Assembly (NCBI RefSeq): GCF_029846635.1
Contig: NZ_JARVTG010000002.1
Coordinates: forward strand, 1,405,501-1,469,500
Direction: 5' to 3'
Origin: Pokkaliibacter sp. MBI-7
GTDB lineage: Bacteria > Pseudomonadota > Gammaproteobacteria > Pseudomonadales > Balneatricaceae
DNA: 64,000 nucleotides
The notes under the pieces are model-generated. The model was given only the letters and a program-made list of their open reading frames with translations, ran no database searches and was not told the origin of the DNA. Positions within the stretch are counted from its first letter, which is position 1. Each line of letters opens with the position of its first letter. Shown one piece after another: positions 8,227-17,527 of this stretch. The translations under genes were made by a program, and so were the position numbers.

Positions 8227-9054
8227 ATGCGTCGAACCGCTTTTTTTATTTCAGATGGAACAGGGATTACTGCCGAAACATTGGGAAATAGTCTATTAGC
8301 TCAATTTGACAATATCGAATTTGATCAAATCACCCTTCCTTATATTGACACTGCAGAAAAGGCCTTTAATGCAGTCAAGCAAATAAATAAAACAGCTCAC
8401 TATGATGACGGTCGACCTATTATTTTTGACACGATTGTTAATACTGAAATAAGAGCAATCATTTCTGAAGCAGACGCCTTTATGATCGATATTTTTGGCA
8501 CCTTCCTTAGCCCACTGGAAGAAGAGCTAAAATCAAGATCAAGCTATACGGTTGGCAAATCACATAGCATTCACGAAGAAAGGAAGTACAAACAAAGAAT
8601 AGATGCGGTGAACTTTGCCCTGGATAATGATGACGGCATCAGAACCCGTCACTATGACCAGGCAGATGTGATTCTGGTTGGTGTATCTCGCTGCGGCAAG
8701 ACCCCGACATGCCTGTATCTGGCGCTGCAGTTCGGCATACGAGCAGCCAACTACCCTTTGACAGAAGAAGACATGGATGACGGCATGCATCTGAAAATGC
8801 CCAATGCATTGAAAAAACACAGACATAAATTGTTCGGTTTAACCATAGAACCACCTCAGCTGGCAGCAATACGACATGAACGTCGCCCTGACAGTAAATA
8901 TGCCGCATTTGAGCAATGTGAATTTGAAGTCAGAGAAGCATCTGCTCTATTTGCACGTGAGCGAATTCCTTTTATTGATACAACCAGCCTTTCCATAGAG
9001 GAAATATCAACTCGGATATTGGCGCAAACAGGGCTAGAACGGCGAATGAAGTAA
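8227..9054 (+). CDS. ppsR: PEP synthase regulatory protein (kinase/pyrophosphorylase)
   Basis: A DUF299 protein that inactivates PpsA by ADP-dependent phosphorylation of an active-site Thr and reactivates it by phosphate-dependent removal. The 275 residues match the family length. Landmarks are the N-terminal FFISDGTGITAETLG and the P-loop-like GVSRCGKTPTC at residues 152-162. The start at 8227 follows GGAAG, while the longer frame from TTG 8191 adds 12 residues without family support. It is divergently paired with its target ppsA. The first half of the gene is noticeably AT-rich, with codons such as ATA and AAT, unlike neighbouring genes. Confidence 0.95.
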   Translation: MRRTAFFISDGTGITAETLGNSLLAQFDNIEFDQITLPYIDTAEKAFNAVKQINKTAHYDDGRPIIFDTIVNTEIRAIISEADAFMIDIFGTFLSPLEEELKSRSSYTVGKSHSIHEERKYKQRIDAVNFALDNDDGIRTRHYDQADVILVGVSRCGKTPTCLYLALQFGIRAANYPLTEEDMDDGMHLKMPNALKKHRHKLFGLTIEPPQLAAIRHERRPDSKYAAFEQCEFEVREASALFARERIPFIDTTSLSIEEISTRILAQTGLERRMK

Positions 9055-9108
9055 ACAAGGACGTTCTTGGCTAGATAACAGAGCACTTATTTAGCCGATG
9101 TCTTTTAG

Positions 9109-9140
9109 ACTGGCTTGGGGGTTACCTTTCCCAAGCCAGT
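9109..9140 (+). terminator. Stem-loop, probable ppsR terminator
   Basis: ACTGGCTTGGG and CCCAAGCCAGT form a perfect 11-bp stem with a 10-nt loop, 54 nt after ppsR. The tail TTTCG is a poor T run, so termination strength is uncertain. Confidence 0.6.
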
Positions 9141-9382
9141 TTCGCTGGGTCCGGCCAAAGCCTGGATTAGGCTGGTCCTGATCTCATCAATGATGGTCAT
9201 TCCTGAGACACAGAACTTGCTCACACGTAGGAAGTTTTACAACAAAGGGGCCAAATGAAGCAGTTTCATCTCTACCAGGAGAACCCTGAAAATATCTTCA
9301 CTACAACACAGATGATGTAGATGAACTTGAAAAACGAGGGTGCAACTAATAGTAGAACGCAGAAGAGGCAAATTTCAGACGC

Positions 9383-9405
9383 AAAAAAACCGCTTTGCGC
9401 GGCTT
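9383..9405 (-). terminator. Terminator of tRNA-Gly
   Basis: On the minus strand CCGC-GCAAA-GCGG is followed by seven T residues, about 22 nt past the tRNA 3' end. Confidence 0.75.
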
Positions 9406-9427
9406 AAATATTGTACAACTTAAAACT

Positions 9428-9503
<76 letters not shown>

Positions 9504-9557
9504 TTTTAGGTCTACAAACACCGACTTAACTTCGCGTCTGGCGTTGAAGTGGTCGCT

Positions 9558-9586
9558 ATACTACACACGCGACCTTAGCTTGGCAA
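9558..9586 (-). promoter_or_regulatory. Putative sigma70 promoter of tRNA-Gly
   Basis: On the minus strand TTGCCA (-35) and TAGTAT (-10) are 17 nt apart, and the predicted start is roughly 45 nt before the mature tRNA 5' end. Confidence 0.5.
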
Positions 9587-9695
9587 GTGTTTGATTTCAC
9601 GCAGTATGATCAGGCATAAGCTTACGGGTCAGATACGAATACTTCTGCCATTGCCACTCGCGACACAGTCAGTCTACAGCATGTAAACATGTTAT

Positions 9696-9714
9696 GGGGC
9701 TGTTAAACAGCCCC
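9696..9714 (-). terminator. Stem-loop after the DUF3461 gene
   Basis: GGGGCTGTT and AACAGCCCC make a strong GC stem 19 nt past the stop codon at 9733, but no T run follows on the minus strand. It may stabilise the 3' end rather than terminate. Confidence 0.4.
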
Positions 9715-9732
9715 AAGCACCTTTAAAAGGTA

Positions 9733-10119
9733 TTACTTCATATTCTCGATTTGAGCACGCAAGTCAGTGATCTTGCGGCTGACCACTTTTTCGAGGTGAT
9801 CCAGCTCTTCAAGTAGCAACTCTTTTTCACTCATCTTACGCTGGTCTTTAGCCACAAGACTGTCCAGCTCATCAACCGCACGCAACAGGAAAGGATTCAT
9901 TTCACTTACCTCACGGTAGTGCTGCGCCCCTTCATTGATACGAACAGTTTTAACATAACGTTTGAATTTGAACTTTCTTGAACGGGCGAACCACTCACCT
10001 TTATCACGTTTCAGGTAGATCTTGATGACGTCTTCATCACCTTCCTGACGCAGGGTGTACTTTTCAATATCAGCAACGTCTTCAATGCCCATTTCAGCCA
10101 GATGGCGGTACTCAGTCAT
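9733..10119 (-). CDS. DUF3461 family protein
   Basis: A 128-residue soluble protein of the gammaproteobacterial DUF3461 family, recognised from MTEYRHLAEMGIED, YTLRQEGDEDVIKIYLKR and the basic SRKFKFKRYVKTV stretch. The last ~45 residues (KMSEKELLLEELDHLEKV...) form a likely coiled coil. The function is unknown in the family. The ATG at 10119 follows GGAG; the open frame extends 29 codons further upstream with hydrophobic residues and no ribosome site, which I reject. It stands alone between tRNA-Gly and a cold-shock gene. Confidence 0.85.
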   Translation of the reverse strand: MTEYRHLAEMGIEDVADIEKYTLRQEGDEDVIKIYLKRDKGEWFARSRKFKFKRYVKTVRINEGAQHYREVSEMNPFLLRAVDELDSLVAKDQRKMSEKELLLEELDHLEKVVSRKITDLRAQIENMK

Positions 10120-10433
10120 ATTCAGCTCCAGTTTTAGACTAATACTTTGGTCGTATTCTATCAGAACTGCGATTGTGATGTTTATTAAAAACGACACCTG
10201 TTTCAAACATTAGGATAAAAATTTGATTCACGACAGCCTATTACCAGAGGATTCCACTATAGGATGATTCAAATGGTTACAACGACCATTGTGCTTTAGA
10301 GTGATCTCACCTATTCTCGGTAACAGGTTAAGTCTTCTGCCAGCAAGGTTATCAACTTAGATTACGAACCTTTTCTGTTAGAAAGCCTTGATCAAGCTTA
10401 ATGAAATTGTTTATCGATCTGACAGGAGAGGTT

Positions 10434-10643
10434 ATGTCTGATCCGCGCCAAGGTACCGTTAAGTGGTTCAATGACACCAAAGGTTTTGGTTTCATCGCTC
10501 AAGATAGCGGTCCTGATGTGTTCGTCCATTTCAGTGCCATTCAACAGAAAGGCCGTAAAACCCTGGTAGAAGGTCAGCGTGTCAGTTTCGATCTGGCAGA
10601 GAGCCAAAAGGGTTTGCAAGCTTCGAATGTGAACGTGCTCTGA
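10434..10643 (+). CDS. Cold-shock domain protein (CspA family)
   Basis: A 69-residue single cold-shock domain, an OB fold that binds single-stranded RNA or DNA and loosens mRNA structure. Both nucleic-acid motifs are present: RNP1 KGFGFI and RNP2 VFVHFSAI, after the opening GTVKWFND. The ATG at 10434 follows AGGAGAGG; the longer frame from 10401 is not supported. About 225 nt separate it from the divergent DUF3461 gene, leaving room for a long 5' leader as is usual for thermoregulated csp genes, though which member is cold-inducible cannot be told from sequence. Confidence 0.93.
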   Translation: MSDPRQGTVKWFNDTKGFGFIAQDSGPDVFVHFSAIQQKGRKTLVEGQRVSFDLAESQKGLQASNVNVL

Positions 10644-10652
10644 TTTGTTGGG

Positions 10653-10680
10653 TGGCGCCGCCTGGCGCCATCTCTTCCCT
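10653..10680 (+). terminator. Terminator of the csp gene
   Basis: TGGCGCC-GCCT-GGCGCCA hairpin 9 nt after the stop, followed by TCTCTTCCCTTT. Confidence 0.65.
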
Positions 10681-10899
10681 TTACAGCCATGCGCTAGCCT
10701 CCCACTCTCTTGTCTCGCGTCATCCACCACCCAGATTTTTCTCTTCTACTTCTGCACTTTAATTCTATCAAGACGTACCCATCTAAAGGTTCATGTTCAG
10801 AGCGGCTTGAGTACTCACTTCGCCAATACACTGGCAAATCTAGTGATACAGCCTTTCAACAGTCTCTGAAAACTCCCCCGTTAGAATTGGAGTTTATGA

Positions 10900-13326
10900 A
10901 TGCCCGAACAGGAAGCCATTTCCCCCGAAGTCATCAGCGTAGAACAGTCGGGTTCAAGCCTGATCCTCCCTCATCAAGCACTGCCTGATAAATTACACTT
11001 ACTGCCCGTAAACAATCGTCCTTTCTTTCCCGCTCAGATACACCCGTTAATGATAAGTGCGGAACGGTGGCAGGAAACGCTGGACCGCGTTATGCGAACC
11101 CCACATCAAATGGTGGGACTTTGCTATGTGGGGGATCAGAATCCAGACACATTGAGACCAGAAAATTTCTCCGCTATTGGCTGCATTGTTCGCGTACACA
11201 AGGTGAATGAGCAAGAAGGGCAGATCCAGTTTATTGCACAAGGCATTAAACGATTCCGTATTCGAGGCTGGCTGAGCAGAAAAGCTCCCTATCTGGTCGA
11301 AGTCGAGTATCCGGACCCCAAGGAAGAAGACCAAGACGAGCTGAAAGCGTATGGCCTTGCCGTTATTCAAGCAATCAAGGAGCTACTTCCCCACAACCCT
11401 TTGTATAGCGAAGAGCTGAAGCAATACCTAAACCACTTCAGTCCGAATGAGCCCTCTCCTCTTTGTGACTTCGCTGCAGCCATCACCACATCAAAGGGAA
11501 ATGAGCTACAGGAGGTTCTGGATACGATTCCACTAGTACGGCGGATGGAGAAGGTACTAGTCCTCTTGCGCAAAGAGCTGGAGATGGTGCGCTTACAGAG
11601 TTCCATTCGAGAAGAAGTAAACAGCAAGATCCAGGATCGACAACGGGAATTCTTCCTCAAAGAACAACTAAAAGTCATTCAGCGAGAACTGGGACTGGAA
11701 AAGGATGACCGCAGCAATGATCTGGAAATGTTCCGCGCCCGACTGGAAAAGCTAACTCTTTCAGAGCCCGTCAGTCAGCGTATTGAAAGTGAGCTGCAGA
11801 AGTTATCGGTACTGGAAACGGGATCGCCAGAGTACGGCGTTACCCGCAACTACCTGGATTGGATAACATCAGTACCCTGGGGCGTGCATGGCAAAGATAA
11901 GCTTGATCTTAAACGTGCCCGGAAAGTGCTGGACAAACATCACGATGGTCTTGCCGATGTAAAAGAGCGCATTCTCGAGTTTTTAGCACTGGGCGCGTGG
12001 AAAGGTGAAGTCAGTGGTTCAATTGTATTGCTGGTTGGCCCTCCCGGGGTGGGCAAGACATCGATCGGCAAAGCGATTGCTGAATCACTTGATCGCCCCT
12101 TCTACCGGCTCAGCCTTGGTGGCATGCGGGATGAAGCTGAAATAAAAGGCCATCGCCGGACCTATATTGGTGCGATGCCAGGCAAACTGGTTCAGGCGCT
12201 GAAGGAAGTGGGTAAAGCCAACCCCGTTATTATGCTGGATGAAATCGACAAGCTCGGCGCGTCATATCAGGGAGATCCTGCATCTGCCCTGCTGGAAGTA
12301 CTGGACCCTGAACAGAATAGCGAATTTCTGGACCACTATCTGGATGTGCGGCTGGATCTGTCCAAAGTGCTGTTCATCTGTACTGCCAATCAGCTCGATA
12401 GTATCCCGGGTCCATTGCTCGACCGTATGGAAGTCATTCGACTGGCAGGCTATTTAGCGGAAGAAAAGGTAGCTATCGCCAAACGTCACTTGTGGCCCAA
12501 ACTACTGGAGCGTGCCTCTGTCGACAAAAAGAAAGTCAGTATCAAAGACGGCGCGCTTCGTGAACTGGTGCAGCATTACGCTCGTGAAGCGGGCGTACGA
12601 CAACTGGAAAAATTACTACAGAAAATATTGCGCAAAGCAGTACGAAAACTGGTCGAAGATCCAGCGCTGAAAGATGTCAGTATCTCCAGCAAAAATTTGG
12701 TGGACTACGTGGGCACCCCTTACTTCCGGCCTGAAGAAGTGATGTACGGCACCGGCATAGTCACTGGCCTGGCCTGGACAGCAATGGGCGGAGCAACCTT
12801 GCCCGTTGAAGCCAATCAGATCCACCAGATCAATAGAGGCTTTAAACTGACAGGCAAGTTAGGCGATGTGATGAAGGAATCTGCAGAGATTGCCTATAGC
12901 TATGTGAGCAGCCATATCTCGGACTATGCCGGAAGCCCTGAACCCTTTGAGAAAGGCTTTATCCATCTCCATGTGCCGGAAGGAGCTACCCCTAAAGATG
13001 GTCCAAGTGCTGGGGTGACCATGGCTACCGCTCTGATATCACTGGCGTTGAACCAGCCCCCCAAAAAAGGCATTGCCATGACAGGAGAGCTGACGCTCAC
13101 CGGCAAAGTCCTTCCTGTGGGTGGTATTCGGGAAAAAGTGATTGCGGCCAAACGCAGTGGGATTTTTGAACTGATCCTCCCTGATGCCAATCAACGAGAC
13201 TTCAATGAGCTACCCGATCACGTCAAGGAAGGTATCACAGCTCATTTCGCGAAATACTACAGTGATGTGTTCAAAGTCGCCTTTGAAGCAACAGCCCTCT
13301 CTGGCAAGGTGAGCCGCAAAGGGTAA
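10900..13326 (+). CDS. lon: Lon family ATP-dependent protease (AsrA-like form)
   Basis: An 808-residue cytoplasmic AAA+ serine protease. In order it has the Lon substrate-binding N-domain, a coiled helical region around residues 200-300, Walker A GPPGVGKT (380-387), Walker B VIMLDEIDK, and the protease domain with the Ser703 and Lys746 dyad (PKDGPSAGVT, GGIREKV). The opening LHLLPVNNRPFFPAQIHPL differs from classical Lon (VLPLRDVVVYPHM) and resembles the second Lon of Pseudomonas, AsrA, linked to heat and aminoglycoside response. The ATG at 10900 has GGAG 8 nt upstream. It appears monocistronic. Confidence 0.9.
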   Translation: MPEQEAISPEVISVEQSGSSLILPHQALPDKLHLLPVNNRPFFPAQIHPLMISAERWQETLDRVMRTPHQMVGLCYVGDQNPDTLRPENFSAIGCIVRVHKVNEQEGQIQFIAQGIKRFRIRGWLSRKAPYLVEVEYPDPKEEDQDELKAYGLAVIQAIKELLPHNPLYSEELKQYLNHFSPNEPSPLCDFAAAITTSKGNELQEVLDTIPLVRRMEKVLVLLRKELEMVRLQSSIREEVNSKIQDRQREFFLKEQLKVIQRELGLEKDDRSNDLEMFRARLEKLTLSEPVSQRIESELQKLSVLETGSPEYGVTRNYLDWITSVPWGVHGKDKLDLKRARKVLDKHHDGLADVKERILEFLALGAWKGEVSGSIVLLVGPPGVGKTSIGKAIAESLDRPFYRLSLGGMRDEAEIKGHRRTYIGAMPGKLVQALKEVGKANPVIMLDEIDKLGASYQGDPASALLEVLDPEQNSEFLDHYLDVRLDLSKVLFICTANQLDSIPGPLLDRMEVIRLAGYLAEEKVAIAKRHLWPKLLERASVDKKKVSIKDGALRELVQHYAREAGVRQLEKLLQKILRKAVRKLVEDPALKDVSISSKNLVDYVGTPYFRPEEVMYGTGIVTGLAWTAMGGATLPVEANQIHQINRGFKLTGKLGDVMKESAEIAYSYVSSHISDYAGSPEPFEKGFIHLHVPEGATPKDGPSAGVTMATALISLALNQPPKKGIAMTGELTLTGKVLPVGGIREKVIAAKRSGIFELILPDANQRDFNELPDHVKEGITAHFAKYYSDVFKVAFEATALSGKVSRKG

Positions 13327-13336
13327 TGCCTGTACC

Positions 13337-13366
13337 AGTGCTCCTGATCGGTATGACAGGAGCACT
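13337..13366 (+). terminator. Terminator after the Lon gene
   Basis: AGTGCTCCTG and CAGGAGCACT form a perfect 10-bp stem with a 10-nt loop, then AATCTTCATTCTTT. Confidence 0.65.
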
Positions 13367-13477
13367 AATCTTCATTCTTTCGAGCTTGCTCAACCAAAAT
13401 AACGAAGAGTGGGTTCCGGTTTTCTCCTCACTCTATTTTTCATAAAGTAGCTGCATTCTTTTGACAGGAATTCATGC

Positions 13478-14533
13478 ATGAAGCAGCGCCTCACAACTGC
13501 CCCCCACAACCGCATACTCAAGCAGGCACTGCTTTGTGGCATAGGGCTTGGGCTGAGCATCTCTTCCTTTTACGCACCACAAGCTCAAGCACGCGAGTAC
13601 CGCTACACGGATAGCCACCTCCACTACGTCGATTTCCTGCAGTACTCCCAGGGTATGCAGGCACTGTTACGACAAATGGATAAAAGCAATGTGGACTATG
13701 CCCAGATCATGGGTCTTGGCGTGGTAAAAAAATGGCAAGAGGACGAGCCGCAAAAGCCTCAATACCTGATGGCTGACGATGCACGAGCCTACTGGTACAG
13801 CGCGACAGATGAGTTAGTCGCCCGGGCAGTAGAACAGTTGCCTGCCAGTCAACGTGCCCGGTTCTTTCCTTTCATTACTGGCTTCAACCCTACCGACATG
13901 AACGCGGTTGATCACATTGAGCGCATGCTCACCTGGCACCCCGGGTTATGGAAAGGGATAGGAGAAGTACTACTACGTCACGATAATTTAACGGCACTCA
14001 CGTATGGTGAGACGCCTCGCGCGAACAACAAAGCTATGGACCGCGTCTACTCTCTGGCAGCCAAAAACCATCTGCCCGTGTTGATCCACAGCAATATCAC
14101 CTCTGTCTATCACCCTGATCCCATCTATAGAAAGGAATTGGAGGAGGCGGTATCAAGGCATCCTGACACCACCTTTATCTGGGCACATGCAGGCACCAGT
14201 GAAGCCATCAATCGCGAGCAATATCTGAAGTTCCTGCCTTCTTTGGTCAGTGAATTACTACAGCGCTACGATAACCTCTATATCGATTTGTCCTGGAGCG
14301 TTCTACACCCTTACATTCTGGATGATAAAAACAAGCCACGAAGTGAATGGCTGAGCCTGATCCGCAAATACCCACAGCGCTTTACCATTGGCTCGGATTT
14401 GATTGGCTACTTCGATGCGCTAGGCTCAACACTTGAGGACTACAATCCCCTGCTGGATGCATTGCCTACAGAGGTTGCCAATGATTTAGCGCGCGATAAC
14501 TTTCTGCGCCTCATGGGGCTATCACCACGCTGA
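13478..14533 (+). CDS. Exported amidohydrolase-2 family metal-dependent hydrolase
   Basis: A 351-residue protein with a signal peptide (hydrophobic residues 17-33, AQA cleavage near residue 38) and a TIM-barrel amidohydrolase domain. Metal-ligand candidates are HxH in DSHLHY (His47, His49), VLIHSN, FIWAHAGTS and IGSDLIG near the C-terminus. The substrate cannot be deduced; relatives include decarboxylases and lactonases. Export is unusual for a superfamily that is mostly cytoplasmic. The ATG at 13478 follows AGGAATT; an overlapping ATG at 13474 is in the wrong frame. Stands alone between terminators and the light cluster. Confidence 0.82.
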   Translation: MKQRLTTAPHNRILKQALLCGIGLGLSISSFYAPQAQAREYRYTDSHLHYVDFLQYSQGMQALLRQMDKSNVDYAQIMGLGVVKKWQEDEPQKPQYLMADDARAYWYSATDELVARAVEQLPASQRARFFPFITGFNPTDMNAVDHIERMLTWHPGLWKGIGEVLLRHDNLTALTYGETPRANNKAMDRVYSLAAKNHLPVLIHSNITSVYHPDPIYRKELEEAVSRHPDTTFIWAHAGTSEAINREQYLKFLPSLVSELLQRYDNLYIDLSWSVLHPYILDDKNKPRSEWLSLIRKYPQRFTIGSDLIGYFDALGSTLEDYNPLLDALPTEVANDLARDNFLRLMGLSPR

Positions 14534-14558
14534 TCATCAGCATGTAGAGAGAGGCTGG

Positions 14559-15269
14559 CTATTTGAGATGCCTGCCGCCGTGCAGGGGTAAGCTGGCACC
14601 CGTGACATAAGGGCTGTTAAACAGATAAAGAATGGTATCCAGTACCACCTGTTCACCAGGCACAATCTCCAGCAATGACTTCTTTACAGCCTTCAAGCGA
14701 TACGCCTCGTCATCGTCCTCATTGAAGCAGATCAAGGCAGGGGCGATGGCATTGACCTTGATGGCAGGCGCAAACAATCTGGCAAACGAGAGTGTCTGGT
14801 TTTCCAGCCCCGCCTTGGTTGCTGCATAGGCAGCATGCTTATCGCTGCCTCTGTTTACCACCCAGTCCGTCATATGAATGATGTCTCGTGCGCCGTCATG
14901 AGACATAAGAAGTGGCTGGCAAGCACGATTTATCAGATAAGGCGCCAGCATATGGAGATTGAACATCTGCTGGAAATGCTCCGCAGCGAGTTCATCTACC
15001 TTATGGTCGGGATACCACAGCGAGGCATTATGGATGACTGCACGAAGTACAGTCACTTCAGCGGTTAATCGAAGTACAAAATCTTCGATACCCGACAGAC
15101 TGGAAAAGTCAGCGGGAATCAGTCCGACCCCCGCCTCTTGCAAGACATCCAGCTCCGGGCGGGGCGTACGGTAGCTTACTACTACCTGATAACCCATCGC
15201 CTGCAAACCAAGCGCAGTAAAGAAACCGATACGCTGGCCGCCTCCTGTAATCAGGACAGTGCCACTCAT
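14559..15269 (-). CDS. folM: Dihydromonapterin reductase (short-chain dehydrogenase)
   Basis: A 236-residue short-chain dehydrogenase that reduces dihydromonapterin (and weakly dihydrofolate) to the tetrahydro form with NADPH. The nucleotide motif GGGQRIG (residues 9-15), NAS in the VIHNAS segment and the catalytic YxxxK (AAYAATKAG) are present, and the arrangement fits FolM. The ATG at 15269 comes 1 nt after the stop of the FAD oxidoreductase, so the two are coupled; the 7-codon upstream extension lies inside that gene. Finding folE and folX nearby completes a tetrahydromonapterin route in one cluster. Confidence 0.85.
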   Translation of the reverse strand: MSGTVLITGGGQRIGFFTALGLQAMGYQVVVSYRTPRPELDVLQEAGVGLIPADFSSLSGIEDFVLRLTAEVTVLRAVIHNASLWYPDHKVDELAAEHFQQMFNLHMLAPYLINRACQPLLMSHDGARDIIHMTDWVVNRGSDKHAAYAATKAGLENQTLSFARLFAPAIKVNAIAPALICFNEDDDEAYRLKAVKKSLLEIVPGEQVVLDTILYLFNSPYVTGASLPLHGGRHLK

Positions 15270-15270
15270 A

Positions 15271-16281
15271 TCAGGCACCGCAGGCGGCAATCACGCTCGC
15301 AGCGCAGCTCATACCGCTAACCCATGCGCCTTCCATCCCCTCGCCTGCCAGCCAGTCACCACACACGGCGAGTTTACGCTGATAGTCGAAGTAGGACGGG
15401 GCATCTCCTACTGGCGTGTGCTGGGCATAAAGCCAACGATGGGCCATGAGAGGCTTAACATCTTTCTCGGGAATATCCATGAAGCGAGCAAAGGCCACGC
15501 CCATAGCGGAAATAACATCCTCCTTGCTGGCACTGACCTCATCCACACTCCAGCGACGGTTGGCATAGAGTGTCCATATTTCACCCGGATGCTGACGCCC
15601 CGGCTTGGCACTATCACGAACCAGCCGACCTAACACGCGATGACCCTGAATATCCAGCCAGTCAAAAGGTTGTGTAGAAGGCATCGCCAGTTCAACAGCC
15701 AATGCCCAACAGGGGCTGGGTTTTACCCGACGTGAGTATTCCTGCAAAGCAGGTGATGAGTGCAATAAAGGCTCCGCCTGAGGAGCAGGCAGAGCTACGA
15801 CGATAAAGTCGAAGTTACCATAGGAGGACTCTTCGCTGACCGGCGTCAGGTGATGACGGTGTGACTCGATATCAGTAATCCGTACCTTGTTATGTACCGT
15901 CAGCGGACTCAGCACTTCTTTGATCAGAGCGTGCATGTTCGGTAAGCCAACCCATTGCCGCTGGCCTCCGATCAAGCGCACACCTTCGCCTGGCATCCAC
16001 TGCGCCTGACGAGGCTCCCACGCAGCTGCCACGCCAGTGCTTTCCAGCTCGCGCAGCCAGCCAATGAAGTCCGAACCCTGTGCCGTAAAACCGGGAATAC
16101 CAAGATCAACACCGCTGGCACCTTCGTAGCGCTTGGCGCTCAGTCTGCCACCGACGCCACGACTCTTGTCGAACACTTCGACCTGATGCCCGGCATCGTG
16201 CAATTCTCTGGCAGCCACTGCGCCAGCCATTCCAGCACCGATTACCGCTATACGCTTGGCACTAAATTCATTATTTTTCAT
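15271..16281 (-). CDS. FAD/NAD(P)-dependent oxidoreductase, renalase-like
   Basis: A 336-residue flavoprotein with an N-terminal Rossmann motif GAGMAG (15-20), followed by the second FAD signature DKSRGVGGRL. It also has the C-terminal FAD-contact segment CGDWLAGEGMEGAWVSG. The overall form matches the amine-oxidase/renalase group; the substrate is unknown. Homologues of this gene travel with photolyase, TIGR01777 and DUF523 genes in pseudomonads and vibrios, so a role in photoprotection or pterin/flavin redox is inferred. It lies 219 nt downstream of the epimerase gene and 1 nt upstream of folM on the same strand. Confidence 0.8.
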   Translation of the reverse strand: MKNNEFSAKRIAVIGAGMAGAVAARELHDAGHQVEVFDKSRGVGGRLSAKRYEGASGVDLGIPGFTAQGSDFIGWLRELESTGVAAAWEPRQAQWMPGEGVRLIGGQRQWVGLPNMHALIKEVLSPLTVHNKVRITDIESHRHHLTPVSEESSYGNFDFIVVALPAPQAEPLLHSSPALQEYSRRVKPSPCWALAVELAMPSTQPFDWLDIQGHRVLGRLVRDSAKPGRQHPGEIWTLYANRRWSVDEVSASKEDVISAMGVAFARFMDIPEKDVKPLMAHRWLYAQHTPVGDAPSYFDYQRKLAVCGDWLAGEGMEGAWVSGMSCAASVIAACGA

Positions 16282-16500
16282 CTTTCATTCATCAGTTAAC
16301 ACGCTCTTCGCTTGAGGGCGAAAATAGCTGAAATCCCGAAACTTGCCTAGGGGTGACCACGACTCTATTACGTCCCTTTGTACCGCCTCTGGCATCCATC
16401 AATATTCCGTTGAATACGGATGCAAACCTTTCTATTTAATACTCATCTTGATGACATCCCGATGGCAGCAACAATCTACCCCGCCATCAACAGCTCTTGG

Positions 16501-17397
16501 TCAGGGAAACAGATCCGATAGCGCTCCTTGCAGCTGTGGATGGCGAAATGCATAGCCTGCCTCTGACAGGCGCTTGGGAATCACACACTGCCCTTCCGTC
16601 ACCAGCTCTGCCGACTCTCCCATCAGCAACCCGATGACAACACCCGGCACGGGCAGCCAGCAGGGGCGACGCAATACGCTGGCCAGTTGCTTACTGAAGG
16701 TAAGATTGCTGACGGGATTGGGCGCAACCAGGTTAAACACACCAGAGAGAGTCGGATGGTTAAGCAGGAAGCACACCGCCTCAATCCAGTCCTGCCGATG
16801 AATCCAGGACATCATCTGATTTCCCGAACCGATAGGGCCGCCCGCCCCCAACCGAAATGGGGGAAGCATTTTACTGAGCGCTCCCTGATTGGCATCCAGC
16901 ACAACACCCGTTCGCAACAGACAGACCCGAGCCCCGCGATCCTGCGCGTGTAACGCTGCTTCCTCCCAGTCACGACATAACTGATGCGGAAACGACTCCA
17001 CACCACTGGAAGACTCGCTAAGAATAACGTTGGCTGGCTGACTGCCATAAAACCCGATAGCAGAACCACTGAGCAGTGTCGGAATGGTCCCTGGCGCCTC
17101 TGCCATCCATTTCACCAGCTGACGTGTCAGCCCGATTCGGCTCTCTCTGAGCTGCAGCTTACGCTCTGCAGTCCAGCGCTTGCCGACGATAGGTTCCCCC
17201 GCAAGGTTAATCACCGCGTCCCAGGAAGTGGACTCATGCGAAGGTAGCACCTCAACAGCGACCACCTGGGGTGGCAACTTCCGTCGTGCCTTTACGACAC
17301 TCCGTACCCAGGCAGTGACCTGATGACCATCAGCGACCAGCCGGTGACAGAGCGCCGTCCCCAGAAATCCCGTCGCACCACTAACCAATATTTGCAT
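16501..17397 (-). CDS. TIGR01777 family NAD-dependent epimerase (YfcH-like)
   Basis: A 298-residue extended short-chain dehydrogenase. The dinucleotide motif GATGFLG sits at residues 7-13, and the family C-terminal DUF1731-type region (LPVPGVVIGLLMGESAELVTEGQCVIPKRL) is complete, although I break that stretch into shorter motifs: LLMGES and VIPKRL. The substrate is unknown for the family. It is divergent from the DUF523-DUF1722 gene, and the gap holds the symmetrical TGTACA operator, so it is probably the first gene of the leftward light-controlled transcript with the FAD oxidoreductase and folM behind it. Confidence 0.85.
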   Translation of the reverse strand: MQILVSGATGFLGTALCHRLVADGHQVTAWVRSVVKARRKLPPQVVAVEVLPSHESTSWDAVINLAGEPIVGKRWTAERKLQLRESRIGLTRQLVKWMAEAPGTIPTLLSGSAIGFYGSQPANVILSESSSGVESFPHQLCRDWEEAALHAQDRGARVCLLRTGVVLDANQGALSKMLPPFRLGAGGPIGSGNQMMSWIHRQDWIEAVCFLLNHPTLSGVFNLVAPNPVSNLTFSKQLASVLRRPCWLPVPGVVIGLLMGESAELVTEGQCVIPKRLSEAGYAFRHPQLQGALSDLFP

Positions 17398-17527
17398 ATG
17401 CTTCCCTCGCCATGTCTATGAAGGCTGCATCAATCACGCTTGTCGCAGTCCATCACACTCAACCGCTGCAATCCAATCGGCCAATCTCAACGTATTGCTT
17501 GTAAATATGCGCTGAAAACTTAAAAAA

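Larger units (their letters stand above)
9055..9427. other. Intergenic region ppsR to tRNA-Gly
   Basis: No supported gene. It holds the stem-loop at 9109-9140 and the tRNA terminator at 9383-9405. An open stretch around 9255-9320 (MKQFHLYQENPENIF) is too short and has no ribosome site worth trusting. Confidence 0.4.

Noticed and set aside
9411..9418. TTGTACAA next to the tRNA-Gly gene as a LitR site
   Set aside because: Only one arm is present; no partner 12 nt away on either side.
10805..10830. Heat-shock sigma32 promoter for the Lon gene
   Set aside because: CTTGAG and CCAATAC are only loosely like the consensus, so the call would be guesswork.
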